Assembly (NCBI GenBank): GCA_041920415.1
Contig: JBHGYD010000048.1
Location: 1 to 64,000 of the forward strand
DNA length: 64,000 nt
Direction: 5' to 3'
From: JBHGYD01 sp041920415
GTDB lineage: Bacteria > Bacillota > Bacilli > Bacillales > Anoxybacillaceae
Positions 34,201 to 42,710 of the stretch are shown piece by piece (the first letter of the stretch is position 1; each line of letters opens with the position of its first letter). The position numbers were made by a program, and so were the translations under genes. The notes below the pieces were generated by a model that ran no database searches, was not told where the DNA came from, and saw nothing but the letters and a program-made list of their open reading frames with translations.

Positions 34201-34875
34201 ATGTATCGCAAGGAATTTTACGTCTTTGACCAAGATCGGCCTGTTCCAGCAGTGATCCGAAATTATGAAGAAAAGGACTTTCCTGGCTTAATCCGCATCC
34301 AGCAGGAAAGTTTCCCTCCACCATTCCCGTCTGAATTATGGTGGAACACGGAACAGTTGAAAAACCATGTTACGCTATTTCCGGAAGGTGCTTTATGTGT
34401 GGAGGTCGATGGTGAAATCGCGGGATCAATGACAGGGTTGATCGTTGATTTTAACCCTAGCCATCCGGAACATACATGGGAAGAAATCACCGATAATGGA
34501 TATATTCGTAACCATAATCCAAATGGCAATACGCTCTATGTCGTTGATATTGGCGTGCGCCCTGCCTACCGCAAATTAGGGTTAGGAAAATGGCTGATGT
34601 TATCCATGTATGAAGTTGTTGTTCAATCGGGATTAGAACGGTTGTTAGGCGGAGGAAGAATGCCTGGCTATCATAAAAAAGCTCATGAAATGACGGCCGA
34701 ACAATACCTCGAAGCTGTCGTCAAAGGTGAATTAAAGGACCCTGTTATTACCTTCCTCCTTCGCTGCGGTCGTACCCCTGTTAAAGTGGTGGCTAACTAT
34801 TTAGAAGATGAAGAATCATGCAATTATGCAGCACTGATGGAATGGAAAAATCCTTTTTATGCATCAAAATCTTGA
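34201..34875 (+). CDS. GNAT family N-acetyltransferase (first of two)
   Basis: 224 residues. A GNAT core with the acetyl-CoA loop in VVDIGVRPAYRKLGLGKWLML (RxLGLGK). The N-terminal region VIRNYEEKDFPGLIRIQQESFPPP is typical of the YhcX-like acetyltransferase half. Start at ATG 34201, seven bases after AAGGAGG. ATG 34198 is adjacent. It lies 35 bases after the nitrilase gene. Confidence 0.82.
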   Translation: MYRKEFYVFDQDRPVPAVIRNYEEKDFPGLIRIQQESFPPPFPSELWWNTEQLKNHVTLFPEGALCVEVDGEIAGSMTGLIVDFNPSHPEHTWEEITDNGYIRNHNPNGNTLYVVDIGVRPAYRKLGLGKWLMLSMYEVVVQSGLERLLGGGRMPGYHKKAHEMTAEQYLEAVVKGELKDPVITFLLRCGRTPVKVVANYLEDEESCNYAALMEWKNPFYASKS

Positions 34876-34886
34876 CAAGGAGAATG

Positions 34887-35564
34887 ATGAAGATGGAATA
34901 TCGGAGAATTACGAGTATTGAAGATCCTTTATTTAAAAAAATGCACGAATTGATGCAAGAGGTATTTCCTCCTGAAGAAGTATTAGCATTCGATCTTTGG
35001 AAAGAGCCTCTGGAAGATCCGGGAATTCGTGTGTGCGTTGCCGTTCACGAAGGAAATGTCGTAGGTGCGACCGAGTATCGCTATTACGAGGATTTAAATG
35101 TCGCAATGACCGATTTCACGATCATCGGCCAAGCAGGACTTGGTATCGGGCGATTTTTAGCACAAAAAAGATTAGAGGATTTAAACGCTTGGGCCGCAGC
35201 AAGCGGAAAACAGTTATTTGGAATGTTTGCGGAAATTTATGATCCTTATCGCGTAGAACATTATGAATTTGGCGGAATTAAGCCGATGGATCCATATGTC
35301 CGTCGTGAAGTATTGTCTCATCTTGGTTATAAGCGGCTTGACTTCCCTTATGTCCATCCATCTTGGAACAATGATGGAGAAGCCGTAACCGGACTCGACC
35401 TTTGTTTCCTTCCGATGGACGATAACGTAAATGAACTTCCAGCGGATCTTGTTGTAAAGTTTTTGAAGCGTTATTACTCTGTCTTATCGAACAAGCCGCA
35501 GTCTTGGTATGAAATGGTTGAAAATCTGGAAACCAAGGATACTGTATCGCTTTTAAATATTTAA
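34887..35564 (+). CDS. GNAT-like acetyltransferase (second of two)
   Basis: 225 residues and divergent. The acetyl-CoA-binding region appears to be FTIIGQAGLGIGRFLAQKRLED. The C-terminal half (EFGGIKPMDPYVRREVLSHLGY onward) is unusual. AAGGAG precedes three possible starts (34884, 34887, 34893); 34887 is a compromise. It overlaps no other gene, begins just after the previous stop, and is probably the third gene of the nitrilase operon. Confidence 0.7.
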   Translation: MKMEYRRITSIEDPLFKKMHELMQEVFPPEEVLAFDLWKEPLEDPGIRVCVAVHEGNVVGATEYRYYEDLNVAMTDFTIIGQAGLGIGRFLAQKRLEDLNAWAAASGKQLFGMFAEIYDPYRVEHYEFGGIKPMDPYVRREVLSHLGYKRLDFPYVHPSWNNDGEAVTGLDLCFLPMDDNVNELPADLVVKFLKRYYSVLSNKPQSWYEMVENLETKDTVSLLNI

Positions 35565-35614
35565 TGTAACGCCTCCAGTACAGTTTCTCAGAAAGACACA
35601 AGATAAAAGGAGTT

Positions 35615-35655
35615 AAAAAGTCGATTCTTCCTCAGCGTAGGAAAAATCGACTTTT
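35615..35655. terminator. shared terminator of the GNAT operon and sirC
   Basis: AAAAAGTCGATT, 17-base loop, AATCGACTTTTT. Perfect 12-bp arms with T-runs on both strands between convergent genes. Confidence 0.8.
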
Positions 35656-35663
35656 TATTTAAG

Positions 35664-36281
35664 TCACTCTCCCATAACTCTCTCAAACAGCTTGCGAAAC
35701 TCCTTTTCCCAATTCGTACTCTTTCGAAATTCCTCACCGGTGATGGCTTGAAGGAGCTGCTGCTTTTTGTCTGAGTCACTGACATTCCGCAAAATATACT
35801 GCCGGCACTCGTAAAGAAAATCAATATAGTTTCCATAATCTTCGTCATACATTTCATCAATTTCTTGGCATATTTTTTTGGCCAGTGTCGGACTTGCCCC
35901 TTCCGTTGAAACAGCGATCGTCAACTTGCCACGTCTCACGATCGATGGCACGTAAAAGTTAGATTGTGTCGGGGCATCGACGACATTGATTAACTGATAT
36001 GGCTGGGCTGCTTGAGCCACCGCTTCGTTTACTTCTCGATTATTCGTTGCAGCAATAATTAAAAACGCATCCTCTAGATCACCGGGGGAAAAATATTTTT
36101 TCCGCCAAACGAGCGCTCCTCCATTAGCAAGCTGTTGAATGTACTCTGTTACCTCTGGAGCAACGACAATAACGTTCGCATTTGCTTCTTGTAAGCCGCG
36201 TATTTTTCGTTCCGCCACTTTCCCGCCACCGACGACAACGACTTGTTTGTTCGTTATATCTACCATAATTGGGTAGCTCAT
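35664..36281 (-). CDS. sirC: precorrin-2 dehydrogenase SirC
   Basis: NAD-dependent oxidation of precorrin-2 to sirohydrochlorin, the middle step of siroheme synthesis. 205 residues. The N-terminal Rossmann motif is VVVVGGGKVAERKIRGL, then LIIAATNNREVN and FYVPSIVRRGKLTIAVSTEGASP. Its ATG overlaps the cssS stop codon (ATGA), so it is translationally coupled to cssRS and not part of the SUMT-sirB operon 8.5 kb away. Confidence 0.93.
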   Translation of the reverse strand: MSYPIMVDITNKQVVVVGGGKVAERKIRGLQEANANVIVVAPEVTEYIQQLANGGALVWRKKYFSPGDLEDAFLIIAATNNREVNEAVAQAAQPYQLINVVDAPTQSNFYVPSIVRRGKLTIAVSTEGASPTLAKKICQEIDEMYDEDYGNYIDFLYECRQYILRNVSDSDKKQQLLQAITGEEFRKSTNWEKEFRKLFERVMGE

Positions 36282-37630
36282 CGCTTATCCCCCCTTGCTT
36301 GTTCGACGGGTAGCTGTACATAAAAGGATACTCCTTCCTTCTCATTAACGGCCCACACGTTTCCGTTATGCAGCTCGGCAATTCGCTGCACAATCGCCAA
36401 TCCCAAACCAAATTTTCCCTTTTCCCCAGTTTGAAACTTTTCAAACAAATGGTTAAGCAAATGCTCCTCAATTGGAGGACCATCATTCCAAAAATGCACG
36501 ACCGCACCCTCCGGTGTTGTCTTCACGCTCACTTGTAGTTTCGTGCGTGCATACCGCATTTGATTGTCTAAAAGATTTTCAAACGCAATCTTCCATTGTT
36601 CTTGGTCTCCTATTGCCGTTACGTCTTGTAAATCGACTGCTGCATGTAAATCAGGGCGGTGTGGCTTCATTCGTTCGATGACTTCCTCTAGCAAAGGGGC
36701 GACGTGAAATGTTTCATATTTCGGTTGTTGTGTCGCATAATAATCAAGCTTCGTTAAATAAAGCAAATCTTTCACCCGCTTTTCTAAGCGAACGGCTTCC
36801 TCTTTTATCACGCTGATGGAACCTTCTAAACTCCCTTTTGGAAACACGCCATCTTCAATCGATTCAGCGTAACTACGAATGACCATAACAGGCGTTTTTA
36901 ACTCATGGGAAATGTGTTGCAACATCGATTTTTGCGCTTCATCTTGTTGAATCAGCTTAATTCTCATTTTTTCAATTGAGCGGGCAAGACCTCCAATTTC
37001 GTCTTGTCGGTCTTGGATGAGCGGCTCGTGCCAATCTTTTTCCGCAATTCGTTTTACATGGTGATCCATTTCACGCAATGGTTTTGTTAAATACTTCGCC
37101 AGCCAAGCAGCAGGAAGTGAAATAACAAGCAATGCAATGATGATGACAAACACAAGTCTGCGAAACAATGTGCGTACTAAATCATTCAAATAAGAATCCC
37201 ACATATAAGAAACAAGCGCCACTTCTCTTCCGAGAATCGTACCTTTGCGAATAACATAATAAATTCTATCCCCTTGAATCTCTTTCGTATACCGTTTGGA
37301 TGTTTCTCGTTGCGACATCGCCTCTTTATATAATGTTTTCAAAAAATGCGGCGGTAACGTACTATCATCAATCACTCCGACATCTGGTAAAAATACTAGA
37401 TGATTGACACTTCGAATCGACTGCTGGCTTCGGTCTTGTTCGATTGGTGTTTGTTCAAACATCTGATCTGTAAACCGATTCATTTGCGCACTTTCAATAA
37501 TGCGATACGTTTCCTCCATAAAAAAACTTCGTAACGTCACAAAAATAAAAATGGCAATAAGCAAGGAAAACACTAACGTAATTCCCGCAAACACAGTCCA
37601 TATTTGAATGGCTAACGGCTTGTTTTTCAT
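36278..37630 (-). CDS. cssS: sensor histidine kinase CssS (secretion stress)
   Basis: 450 residues. First span about 10-33, extracytoplasmic sensor about 34-160, second span about 161-185, HAMP (about 186-235), HisKA with SHELKTPVMVIRSYAES (phospho-His), and HATPase with N, G1 and G2 boxes (ENLLDNQMRYA, FGLGLAIVQRIAELH). The N-terminus MKNKPLAIQIWTVFAG and overall length match B. subtilis CssS, which senses misfolded secreted protein. Overlaps both neighbours by four bases (ATGA). Confidence 0.92.
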   Translation of the reverse strand: MKNKPLAIQIWTVFAGITLVFSLLIAIFIFVTLRSFFMEETYRIIESAQMNRFTDQMFEQTPIEQDRSQQSIRSVNHLVFLPDVGVIDDSTLPPHFLKTLYKEAMSQRETSKRYTKEIQGDRIYYVIRKGTILGREVALVSYMWDSYLNDLVRTLFRRLVFVIIIALLVISLPAAWLAKYLTKPLREMDHHVKRIAEKDWHEPLIQDRQDEIGGLARSIEKMRIKLIQQDEAQKSMLQHISHELKTPVMVIRSYAESIEDGVFPKGSLEGSISVIKEEAVRLEKRVKDLLYLTKLDYYATQQPKYETFHVAPLLEEVIERMKPHRPDLHAAVDLQDVTAIGDQEQWKIAFENLLDNQMRYARTKLQVSVKTTPEGAVVHFWNDGPPIEEHLLNHLFEKFQTGEKGKFGLGLAIVQRIAELHNGNVWAVNEKEGVSFYVQLPVEQARGDKR

Positions 37631-38316
37631 GGTCCCATCATCCTATAACCAAATCCATAAATCGTTTCAATGCGCAACTGCGGAAGCTTTTTTCGTAACC
37701 TACGCACAAGATCATCAACAGCCCGATCGCTTCCGAAATAATCGTCTCCCCACACTTTCTGAAGGAGCTGTTCTCTGGAAAACGCACAAGCCGGATTACG
37801 GGCAAACACAAGCAATAAGTCAAACTCCTTCGATGTTAATTCAATGACTTTTTCAGCTTCCTTGACCATCCTTCTTTGCACATCGATGAGGTAAGGTGGG
37901 AGCTTAATCAACTCCGTTTCTGACGGCGAAAGGCTTAGCGATTTTTCATACACACGTGCCAGTAATTTTTTCGTCCGAATAACAAGCTCCCGCGGCAAAA
38001 ATGGCTTTGCCAAATAATCATCACTGCCAAGCTCCAGCCCAAGAATCCGGTCTAAATCCGCATCACGCGCGGAAATAAAAATCACTGGTAAATCAGGATG
38101 AGCCGCTTTAATTTCACGTAACAATTCAAACCCGTCGATATCCGGCAACATAATATCTAAAATCCATATATGCGGTGGCTCAGTCTTTTTCAACGCTTCA
38201 TAAGCCTCCACACCTGTTAAAAAGGAAGTTACTTTCCATCCTTCCTTCTCAAGATACGATGTAAGCAGTTCATTCAAGTTTTTTTCATCTTCGACTAGAT
38301 AAATACGATACATCAT
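37627..38316 (-). CDS. cssR: response regulator CssR (secretion stress)
   Basis: 229 residues, OmpR type. Receiver domain with YLVEDEKNLNELL, phospho-acceptor WILDIMLPDIDGFEL and ISARDADLDRILGLELGSDDYLAKPF. C-terminal winged helix ELTSKEFDLLLVFAR and VDDLVRRLRKKLPQLRIETIYGFGYRM. In B. subtilis CssR activates htrA and htrB. Start at 38316 or one codon later at 38313, after GGTGATAG. Confidence 0.93.
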   Translation of the reverse strand: MMYRIYLVEDEKNLNELLTSYLEKEGWKVTSFLTGVEAYEALKKTEPPHIWILDIMLPDIDGFELLREIKAAHPDLPVIFISARDADLDRILGLELGSDDYLAKPFLPRELVIRTKKLLARVYEKSLSLSPSETELIKLPPYLIDVQRRMVKEAEKVIELTSKEFDLLLVFARNPACAFSREQLLQKVWGDDYFGSDRAVDDLVRRLRKKLPQLRIETIYGFGYRMMGP

Positions 38317-38341
38317 CTATCACCATTTCTTTCATTTGACT

Positions 38342-38375
38342 AAAAAAGGTCGTGTTGCTTCACACGACCTTTTTT
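38342..38375 (-). terminator. terminator between the secreted-protein gene and cssR
   Basis: AAAAAAGGTCGTGT, 6-base loop, ACACGACCTTTTTT. A perfect 14-bp stem that separates cssR from the upstream gene. Confidence 0.85.
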
Positions 38376-38387
38376 CATTATTATAAA

Positions 38388-39032
38388 TCATTTATTTGTT
38401 TCAATAAATTGCTTTAACTGATTGTTTCCATTTTGTAATTGGGTAAGGGACTTACTAAGTATATCCGTGATTGTTTCTTTATCACTGGACTTTACTGCTT
38501 GACGAAGTTGTTGTTGCCATTGTTGGTCATTTTTGGCTAGCGCTTTTAACGTTGAAAACATCTGATTTTTCCACTGTTTGAACTGCTCTCTTTCGCTATC
38601 GGTCATTTGTTTCAATTGCTGTTTAAACTGATCTTTCGATATCTTTCCATCCACTAATTGATCGAGAAGCTCATCTATTTTTTTGTTTTTTTCATTCATC
38701 ATCACTTGTCGTTCTTTACGACCTATATCACGAAGCTGTTTCATCAGTTCTTGTCGTTCATCAATTACATTTTGCCACGCTTTTTCGCTTTCGGGGGCAT
38801 ATCGGTTCACAACGGATAAAACATTTTTTTCTTCACGTTCATTAATATTCAAGATTCCTAATAGACGTAATGAGGGGTTTCCTTGGAATTTTTCTATTGG
38901 CGCTGTTTCAAAAAAATGTTCTACCTTTTTCGAGAGTGGGCTCTCTTGTTTCACCTCCTTTTCTGACGCAAATGTGACTGTGGGAATCGTAATTAGCGTT
39001 GCTAGAACGATAGGAACGAATTTGTTCCCCAT
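38388..39032 (-). CDS. secreted coiled-coil protein next to cssRS, possibly Spy/CpxP-like
   Basis: 214 residues, not recognised by family. A signal peptide covers about residues 1-23 (FVPIVLATLITIPTVTFASE). The mature part is almost all charged helix: ENVIDERQELMKQL-like segments, KNKKIDELLDQLVDGKI, LKQMTDSEREQFKQW. This size and character recall the Gram-negative envelope chaperones Spy and CpxP, which answer to a comparable stress system, but no shared motif proves it. Starts at ATG 39032, with AAAGGAG somewhat distant upstream. It has its own promoter and terminator. Confidence 0.7.
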   Translation of the reverse strand: MGNKFVPIVLATLITIPTVTFASEKEVKQESPLSKKVEHFFETAPIEKFQGNPSLRLLGILNINEREEKNVLSVVNRYAPESEKAWQNVIDERQELMKQLRDIGRKERQVMMNEKNKKIDELLDQLVDGKISKDQFKQQLKQMTDSEREQFKQWKNQMFSTLKALAKNDQQWQQQLRQAVKSSDKETITDILSKSLTQLQNGNNQLKQFIETNK

Positions 39033-39079
39033 CGATACACACACTCCTTTTACGCAAAGCATTTTGCTTGCATGATGAT

Positions 39080-39109
39080 TGTATAAAGAAAGTACGGAAA
39101 CATTATCAA
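39080..39109 (-). promoter_or_regulatory. possible promoter of the secreted coiled-coil gene
   Basis: TTGATA at 39109-39104, 18-base spacer and TATACA at 39085-39080 on the minus strand, about 50 bases before the start codon. Confidence 0.5.
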
Positions 39110-39204
39110 AAAAATGTGGGAAATTGTGAAAAGCAATAGTAACAACGATACCAACTCAGTACTTTCACTTTTTAAAACTTGAAGAACGCGAAATTCTTCC
39201 CGCT

Positions 39205-39303
39205 TCATTTCAAATTTTTCGACCCTTGCCATACGTAATAGCCACTTCTCACCCCCGTAAACGAAGGCATTTCATTTACAAGCTTCACCCATATATTCCC
39301 CAT
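39205..39303 (-). CDS. possible 32-residue protein
   Basis: A short frame with start ATG 39303 behind GAAAGGAATGTGAAAAA and stop at 39205. The product includes WVKLVNEMPSFTGVRSGYYV and a basic end. It is too short for certainty. It lies between the DUF1992 gene terminator and the secreted-protein gene. It could be a small peptide or chance. Confidence 0.3.
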   Translation of the reverse strand: MGNIWVKLVNEMPSFTGVRSGYYVWQGSKNLK

Positions 39304-39332
39304 TTTTTCACATTCCTTTCATGAAAATTGAT

Positions 39333-39365
39333 AAAAAAAGCCTACCGTTTGAAACAGTAGGCTTT
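39333..39365 (-). terminator. terminator of the DUF1992 gene
   Basis: On the minus strand AAAGCCTACTGTTT, short loop, AAACGGTAGGCTTT and then TTTT. One G-T pair in a 14-bp stem. Confidence 0.8.
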
Positions 39366-39397
39366 AGTATATACGAATCTGTCAATTTAGAATATAA

Positions 39398-39769
39398 TTA
39401 TCTGAATTTATCATCAATTCTCTGTTGATACTCCCTCAATGCAACCGAATTACTTTTATTTCGCTTCTTCATCAACGCATTCCAACGCACTAATTTTTCA
39501 TTTAGTTTGCGCGTTAGTTGTTCTTTTTCTTTTTCATCTTCACAACAGCGAAGCAAATCCTCTATTGTCATCAGCTCTTTTTTCAAATCGACTTCTTCGG
39601 AAACATAGCCTGCGTTTTTTAACATGAGATAGCCGATACGCAATTCTTCTGGAATATGTGATAAATCTTCTAATTCCAGCGGTTTTCCAAAACCAGGCAA
39701 TTGATCGAATTCACCATTTTTCATCGCCTCACGAATTTTTTCTTCAGCAATTTTCCAAATAATATCCAT
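39398..39769 (-). CDS. DUF1992 (DnaJ-C28-like) protein
   Basis: 123 residues, soluble and charged. The family motif WKIAEEKIREAMKNGEFDQL with LPGFGKPLELEDLSHIPEELR is clear. Function unknown. ATG 39769 with GAAGGTG upstream matches the usual family N-terminus; a start at 39799 would add ten residues without a site. It follows the EAL gene by about 30 bases and is probably co-transcribed. Confidence 0.85.
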   Translation of the reverse strand: MDIIWKIAEEKIREAMKNGEFDQLPGFGKPLELEDLSHIPEELRIGYLMLKNAGYVSEEVDLKKELMTIEDLLRCCEDEKEKEQLTRKLNEKLVRWNALMKKRNKSNSVALREYQQRIDDKFR

Positions 39770-39802
39770 TGTTTCACCTTCAAAAGCTTCTTTTTCCATT
39801 TC

Positions 39803-42265
39803 TTAAAAAGGAGATTTCGCACGATCATATTGTTCAAGAAACTTCACAAACTCATTGTAAGGAAGCGGCTTCGCATAATAGTATCCTTGGGCTTCATCAC
39901 AATGCTTTTCTTTTAAATAGGCAATCTCTTGTGCCGTTTCTACCCCTTCGGCAAGCACCTTTACACCGATATTATGCCCGAGCGAGATAATCGCGGGAAG
40001 AATCGCTTCCTTTTCCTCTTGAATATTTCGAACAAATGAACGATCAATTTTTAAACGGTCAATCGGAAGATGTTTTAAATAGCTTAACGAGCTATATCCT
40101 GTCCCAAAATCATCCATACTAATCATCACACCAACCGATTTTAAACGTTTCAAAATAGCGATCGCTTTTTCCGTATCCATCGCCATCCGCTCGGTAATTT
40201 CTACATCTAAGCAATGGGGCGGCATCCCTGTTTCTTCTAGTATTTTCACTAGTTTATAAACGAATCGTTTACTTTCAAATTCATACGGCGATAAATTAAC
40301 GGAAACCGATAAAAATGGATATTCCTTTAAAAGTTGCTTCATTTGTCGGCACGCGATTTTGATCACCCATTCGTTAATCGGAATTACCAAACCCGTTTCC
40401 TCTGCGATTGGAATAAATTTATTCGGAGAAATGATTCCCTTTTCTGGATGGTTCCAACGAATTAATGCCTCCATTCCGGTGATCACTTCTGTCTCTAAAT
40501 CAATTTGAGGCTGATAATAAAGTTCAAATTCATTTTCTTGCAACGCTCGACGCAACTCTCGTTCAATCGTCATTTTTTCCTGAATAGTACGGTTCATCTG
40601 TTCCTTAAAGAAAAGAAAGTGACTTGTCATTTTCTTCATCAATTCATATCTCGCTATATCGGCTTTCTTGATTAACGTTTTTGTATCAGTGCCATCTTTC
40701 GGATATAGGCTTATTCCTACTCTTGCTGTCACAAAAAATTCTTGCCCATTGACTGTGACCGGCTCTTCCATCACTTCAATCAGCTGTTGAGCAAACGCTT
40801 TTACTCGCTCCTCGTTCATATCCGGTAAAATTAAAATAAATTCATTGCCACCCCATCTTCCCAAAATCATATCTTCATTTGTTACTTTCTTTATTTGTGC
40901 CACTGACCGCAACAAAAGCTGATCTCCAATGGAGTAGCCATAGAGATCGTTTACCCTTTTAACCCCGTTCATCTCAATAAACATGACTGCTACGATCGTT
41001 TGTTGGCTAGAAGCCTTATTGATTTGCTCTGTTAGTATTCGATATAATGCTTCTTTATTTGGCAGCCCTGTCAAATCATCGTGATAAGTAATATACTGCA
41101 TTTTTTTCTCATTTTGCTTTCTCTCTGTAATATCACGTATTGCCGTTACACTTACTTTCTTAGAATCATATTTGTAATCACGTTGAAGAATTTCGGCCGG
41201 AAAAATCATACCATCTTTTTTCCGCAAATAAATTTCATGCATACCTTTCTTGCAAAAATGATGGTTATGTTCCTCTAATGATCCGGGAACGATTAGTTCG
41301 TCTATCGGTATATCGATTAATTCATCAGATGTATAACCAAATAAGTGGCATGCGGCTTCATTCACTTCTAATATTTTCCCTTCAGAATGAATCACAATTC
41401 CTTCCATTGTAACTTCTGATAATCGTTTAAACCGATTTTGGCTCATTTCCAACTCTTTTTTATGTTTGAGAAACAACAACTTTTCCAATCGAATATATAC
41501 AAGTAATAAGTAAAGAACATAATGAGCTAAAAATACTACAAAAATCATCTCGATTCCTTTTTCTCTCTCTCGATTGATCCTTGTTATATATTCTTTTGCA
41601 TTATAATTAACCACGAGTATCGCATCTACGTTTCCTTTTTCGTCTAATATCGGGGAAAAAGCGCTTAAACTTTCCCCCCAATCATTAGCAGTCGGCTCTT
41701 TTTGAATGCTGAACTTCCCTTGAAATGCTTGTTCTAGTTCAGGAATTTGCTCGTTATAAATCGTGCCAACTGGTACTCTTTGCTCTTTTTTCCCACGAAT
41801 AACACCATCACGGTTATAATCTGTCCCTGGTGCTACCACAAAATAATGTTTTCCATTTTTATTCTTCTTCAATGTATAAAGACTAAGAATGTCCGGATGA
41901 TCTTTTTGCCATCGGGCCATGGTCTGTAAAATATGAACGTACGTTGGATCCGTTTCTGGTGTAGAATCGTTTAAACGCTGGTGATGCAGCTGAAATAACT
42001 CCGTAGAAAACTCTTTTGTAAAATGTTTCGAGAATTCTTCGTATTCTTTATGCTCCATACGTTCCAAGTGATTGACGTATGCAAAACCGCTCGCTAATAG
42101 AATAAAAGTAAATATAAAGAATACAATCGTTAATCGATTCGCAATTTGAAAGATTGACAATGCTAATTTCCCTTGAATGAGCCGATTCATTTGATACTGC
42201 ACAATACATATGAGCAACAAAACGAAAAGCACAAACAATGTATAATCCACTATGTTCAATACCAT
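39803..42265 (-). CDS. membrane PAS-GGDEF-EAL protein with degenerate GGDEF
   Basis: 820 residues. Spans at about 8-27 and 44-63, an extracytoplasmic sensor (about 64-245), a third span (about 248-265), PAS (about 285-400), GGDEF (about 405-560) and EAL (about 565-815). The GGDEF box reads GRWGGNEFIL and the metal segment FIEMNGVKRVNDLYGY lacks the usual DxDxFK pattern, so cyclase activity is probably lost. The EAL set is intact (MEALIRWN, SMDDFGTGYSS, LKIDRSF, AEGVET, QGYYYAKPL). Likely a c-di-GMP phosphodiesterase. Starts at ATG 42265 after GGTGATTATTT. Confidence 0.9.
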   Translation of the reverse strand: MVLNIVDYTLFVLFVLLLICIVQYQMNRLIQGKLALSIFQIANRLTIVFFIFTFILLASGFAYVNHLERMEHKEYEEFSKHFTKEFSTELFQLHHQRLNDSTPETDPTYVHILQTMARWQKDHPDILSLYTLKKNKNGKHYFVVAPGTDYNRDGVIRGKKEQRVPVGTIYNEQIPELEQAFQGKFSIQKEPTANDWGESLSAFSPILDEKGNVDAILVVNYNAKEYITRINREREKGIEMIFVVFLAHYVLYLLLVYIRLEKLLFLKHKKELEMSQNRFKRLSEVTMEGIVIHSEGKILEVNEAACHLFGYTSDELIDIPIDELIVPGSLEEHNHHFCKKGMHEIYLRKKDGMIFPAEILQRDYKYDSKKVSVTAIRDITERKQNEKKMQYITYHDDLTGLPNKEALYRILTEQINKASSQQTIVAVMFIEMNGVKRVNDLYGYSIGDQLLLRSVAQIKKVTNEDMILGRWGGNEFILILPDMNEERVKAFAQQLIEVMEEPVTVNGQEFFVTARVGISLYPKDGTDTKTLIKKADIARYELMKKMTSHFLFFKEQMNRTIQEKMTIERELRRALQENEFELYYQPQIDLETEVITGMEALIRWNHPEKGIISPNKFIPIAEETGLVIPINEWVIKIACRQMKQLLKEYPFLSVSVNLSPYEFESKRFVYKLVKILEETGMPPHCLDVEITERMAMDTEKAIAILKRLKSVGVMISMDDFGTGYSSLSYLKHLPIDRLKIDRSFVRNIQEEKEAILPAIISLGHNIGVKVLAEGVETAQEIAYLKEKHCDEAQGYYYAKPLPYNEFVKFLEQYDRAKSPF

Positions 42266-42595
42266 AAATAATCACCATGTTTGGTTAAATTCATCTTCTT
42301 ACGACCATTATAGATGGATTCTCTATCACCTTCTCCCCCTCATAATTCCTATTTTTTCGACATTTCCCGACACAATTCTAGTTTCTCTCATTTTCCTATT
42401 ATTTTTTTTGATGCAGCACTACTATGAAAACTCTTTCAAAATAAGAATTACCTTCGTTGGCTTTCCATATTTTCGCACATTGTCAATCATTGATAACATT
42501 TAACCAACTCTTTTGCAAAACGTCGTTTTCCCTCTTGGAGAAAACTTACTAACTTTATTTAAAAGGAACCAGCCTTTAGTACTAGGTCATATATT

Positions 42596-42612
42596 TGTAA
42601 CTTTCCTGTAAT
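42596..42612 (+). promoter_or_regulatory. WalR (YycF) box upstream of the first NlpC/P60 gene
   Basis: TGTAAC-TTTCC-TGTAAT exactly fits the WalR consensus TGTWAH-N5-TGTWAH. A TATACT -10 lies at 42656-42661 with no good -35, which suits an activated promoter. WalRK controls autolysins in Bacillus. The rest of 42266-42595 shows no gene. Confidence 0.75.
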
Positions 42613-42710
42613 ATTATTTAATTCAACTGTAATAAAATTTCGACAACATTTTTGTTATACTAAACCTAGCAGATGGGAAACGGGAATTCGGTGTTGGAGG
42701 TTTACGGGGA

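Noticed and set aside
39050..39232. 60-codon minus-strand open frame with a hydrophobic stretch
   Set aside because: No binding site before its ATG; it overlaps the promoter of the 38388-39032 gene.
42252..42503. 83-codon plus-strand open frame upstream of the NlpC/P60 gene
   Set aside because: No ribosome site, AT-rich composition and overlap with the start of the EAL gene suggest chance.
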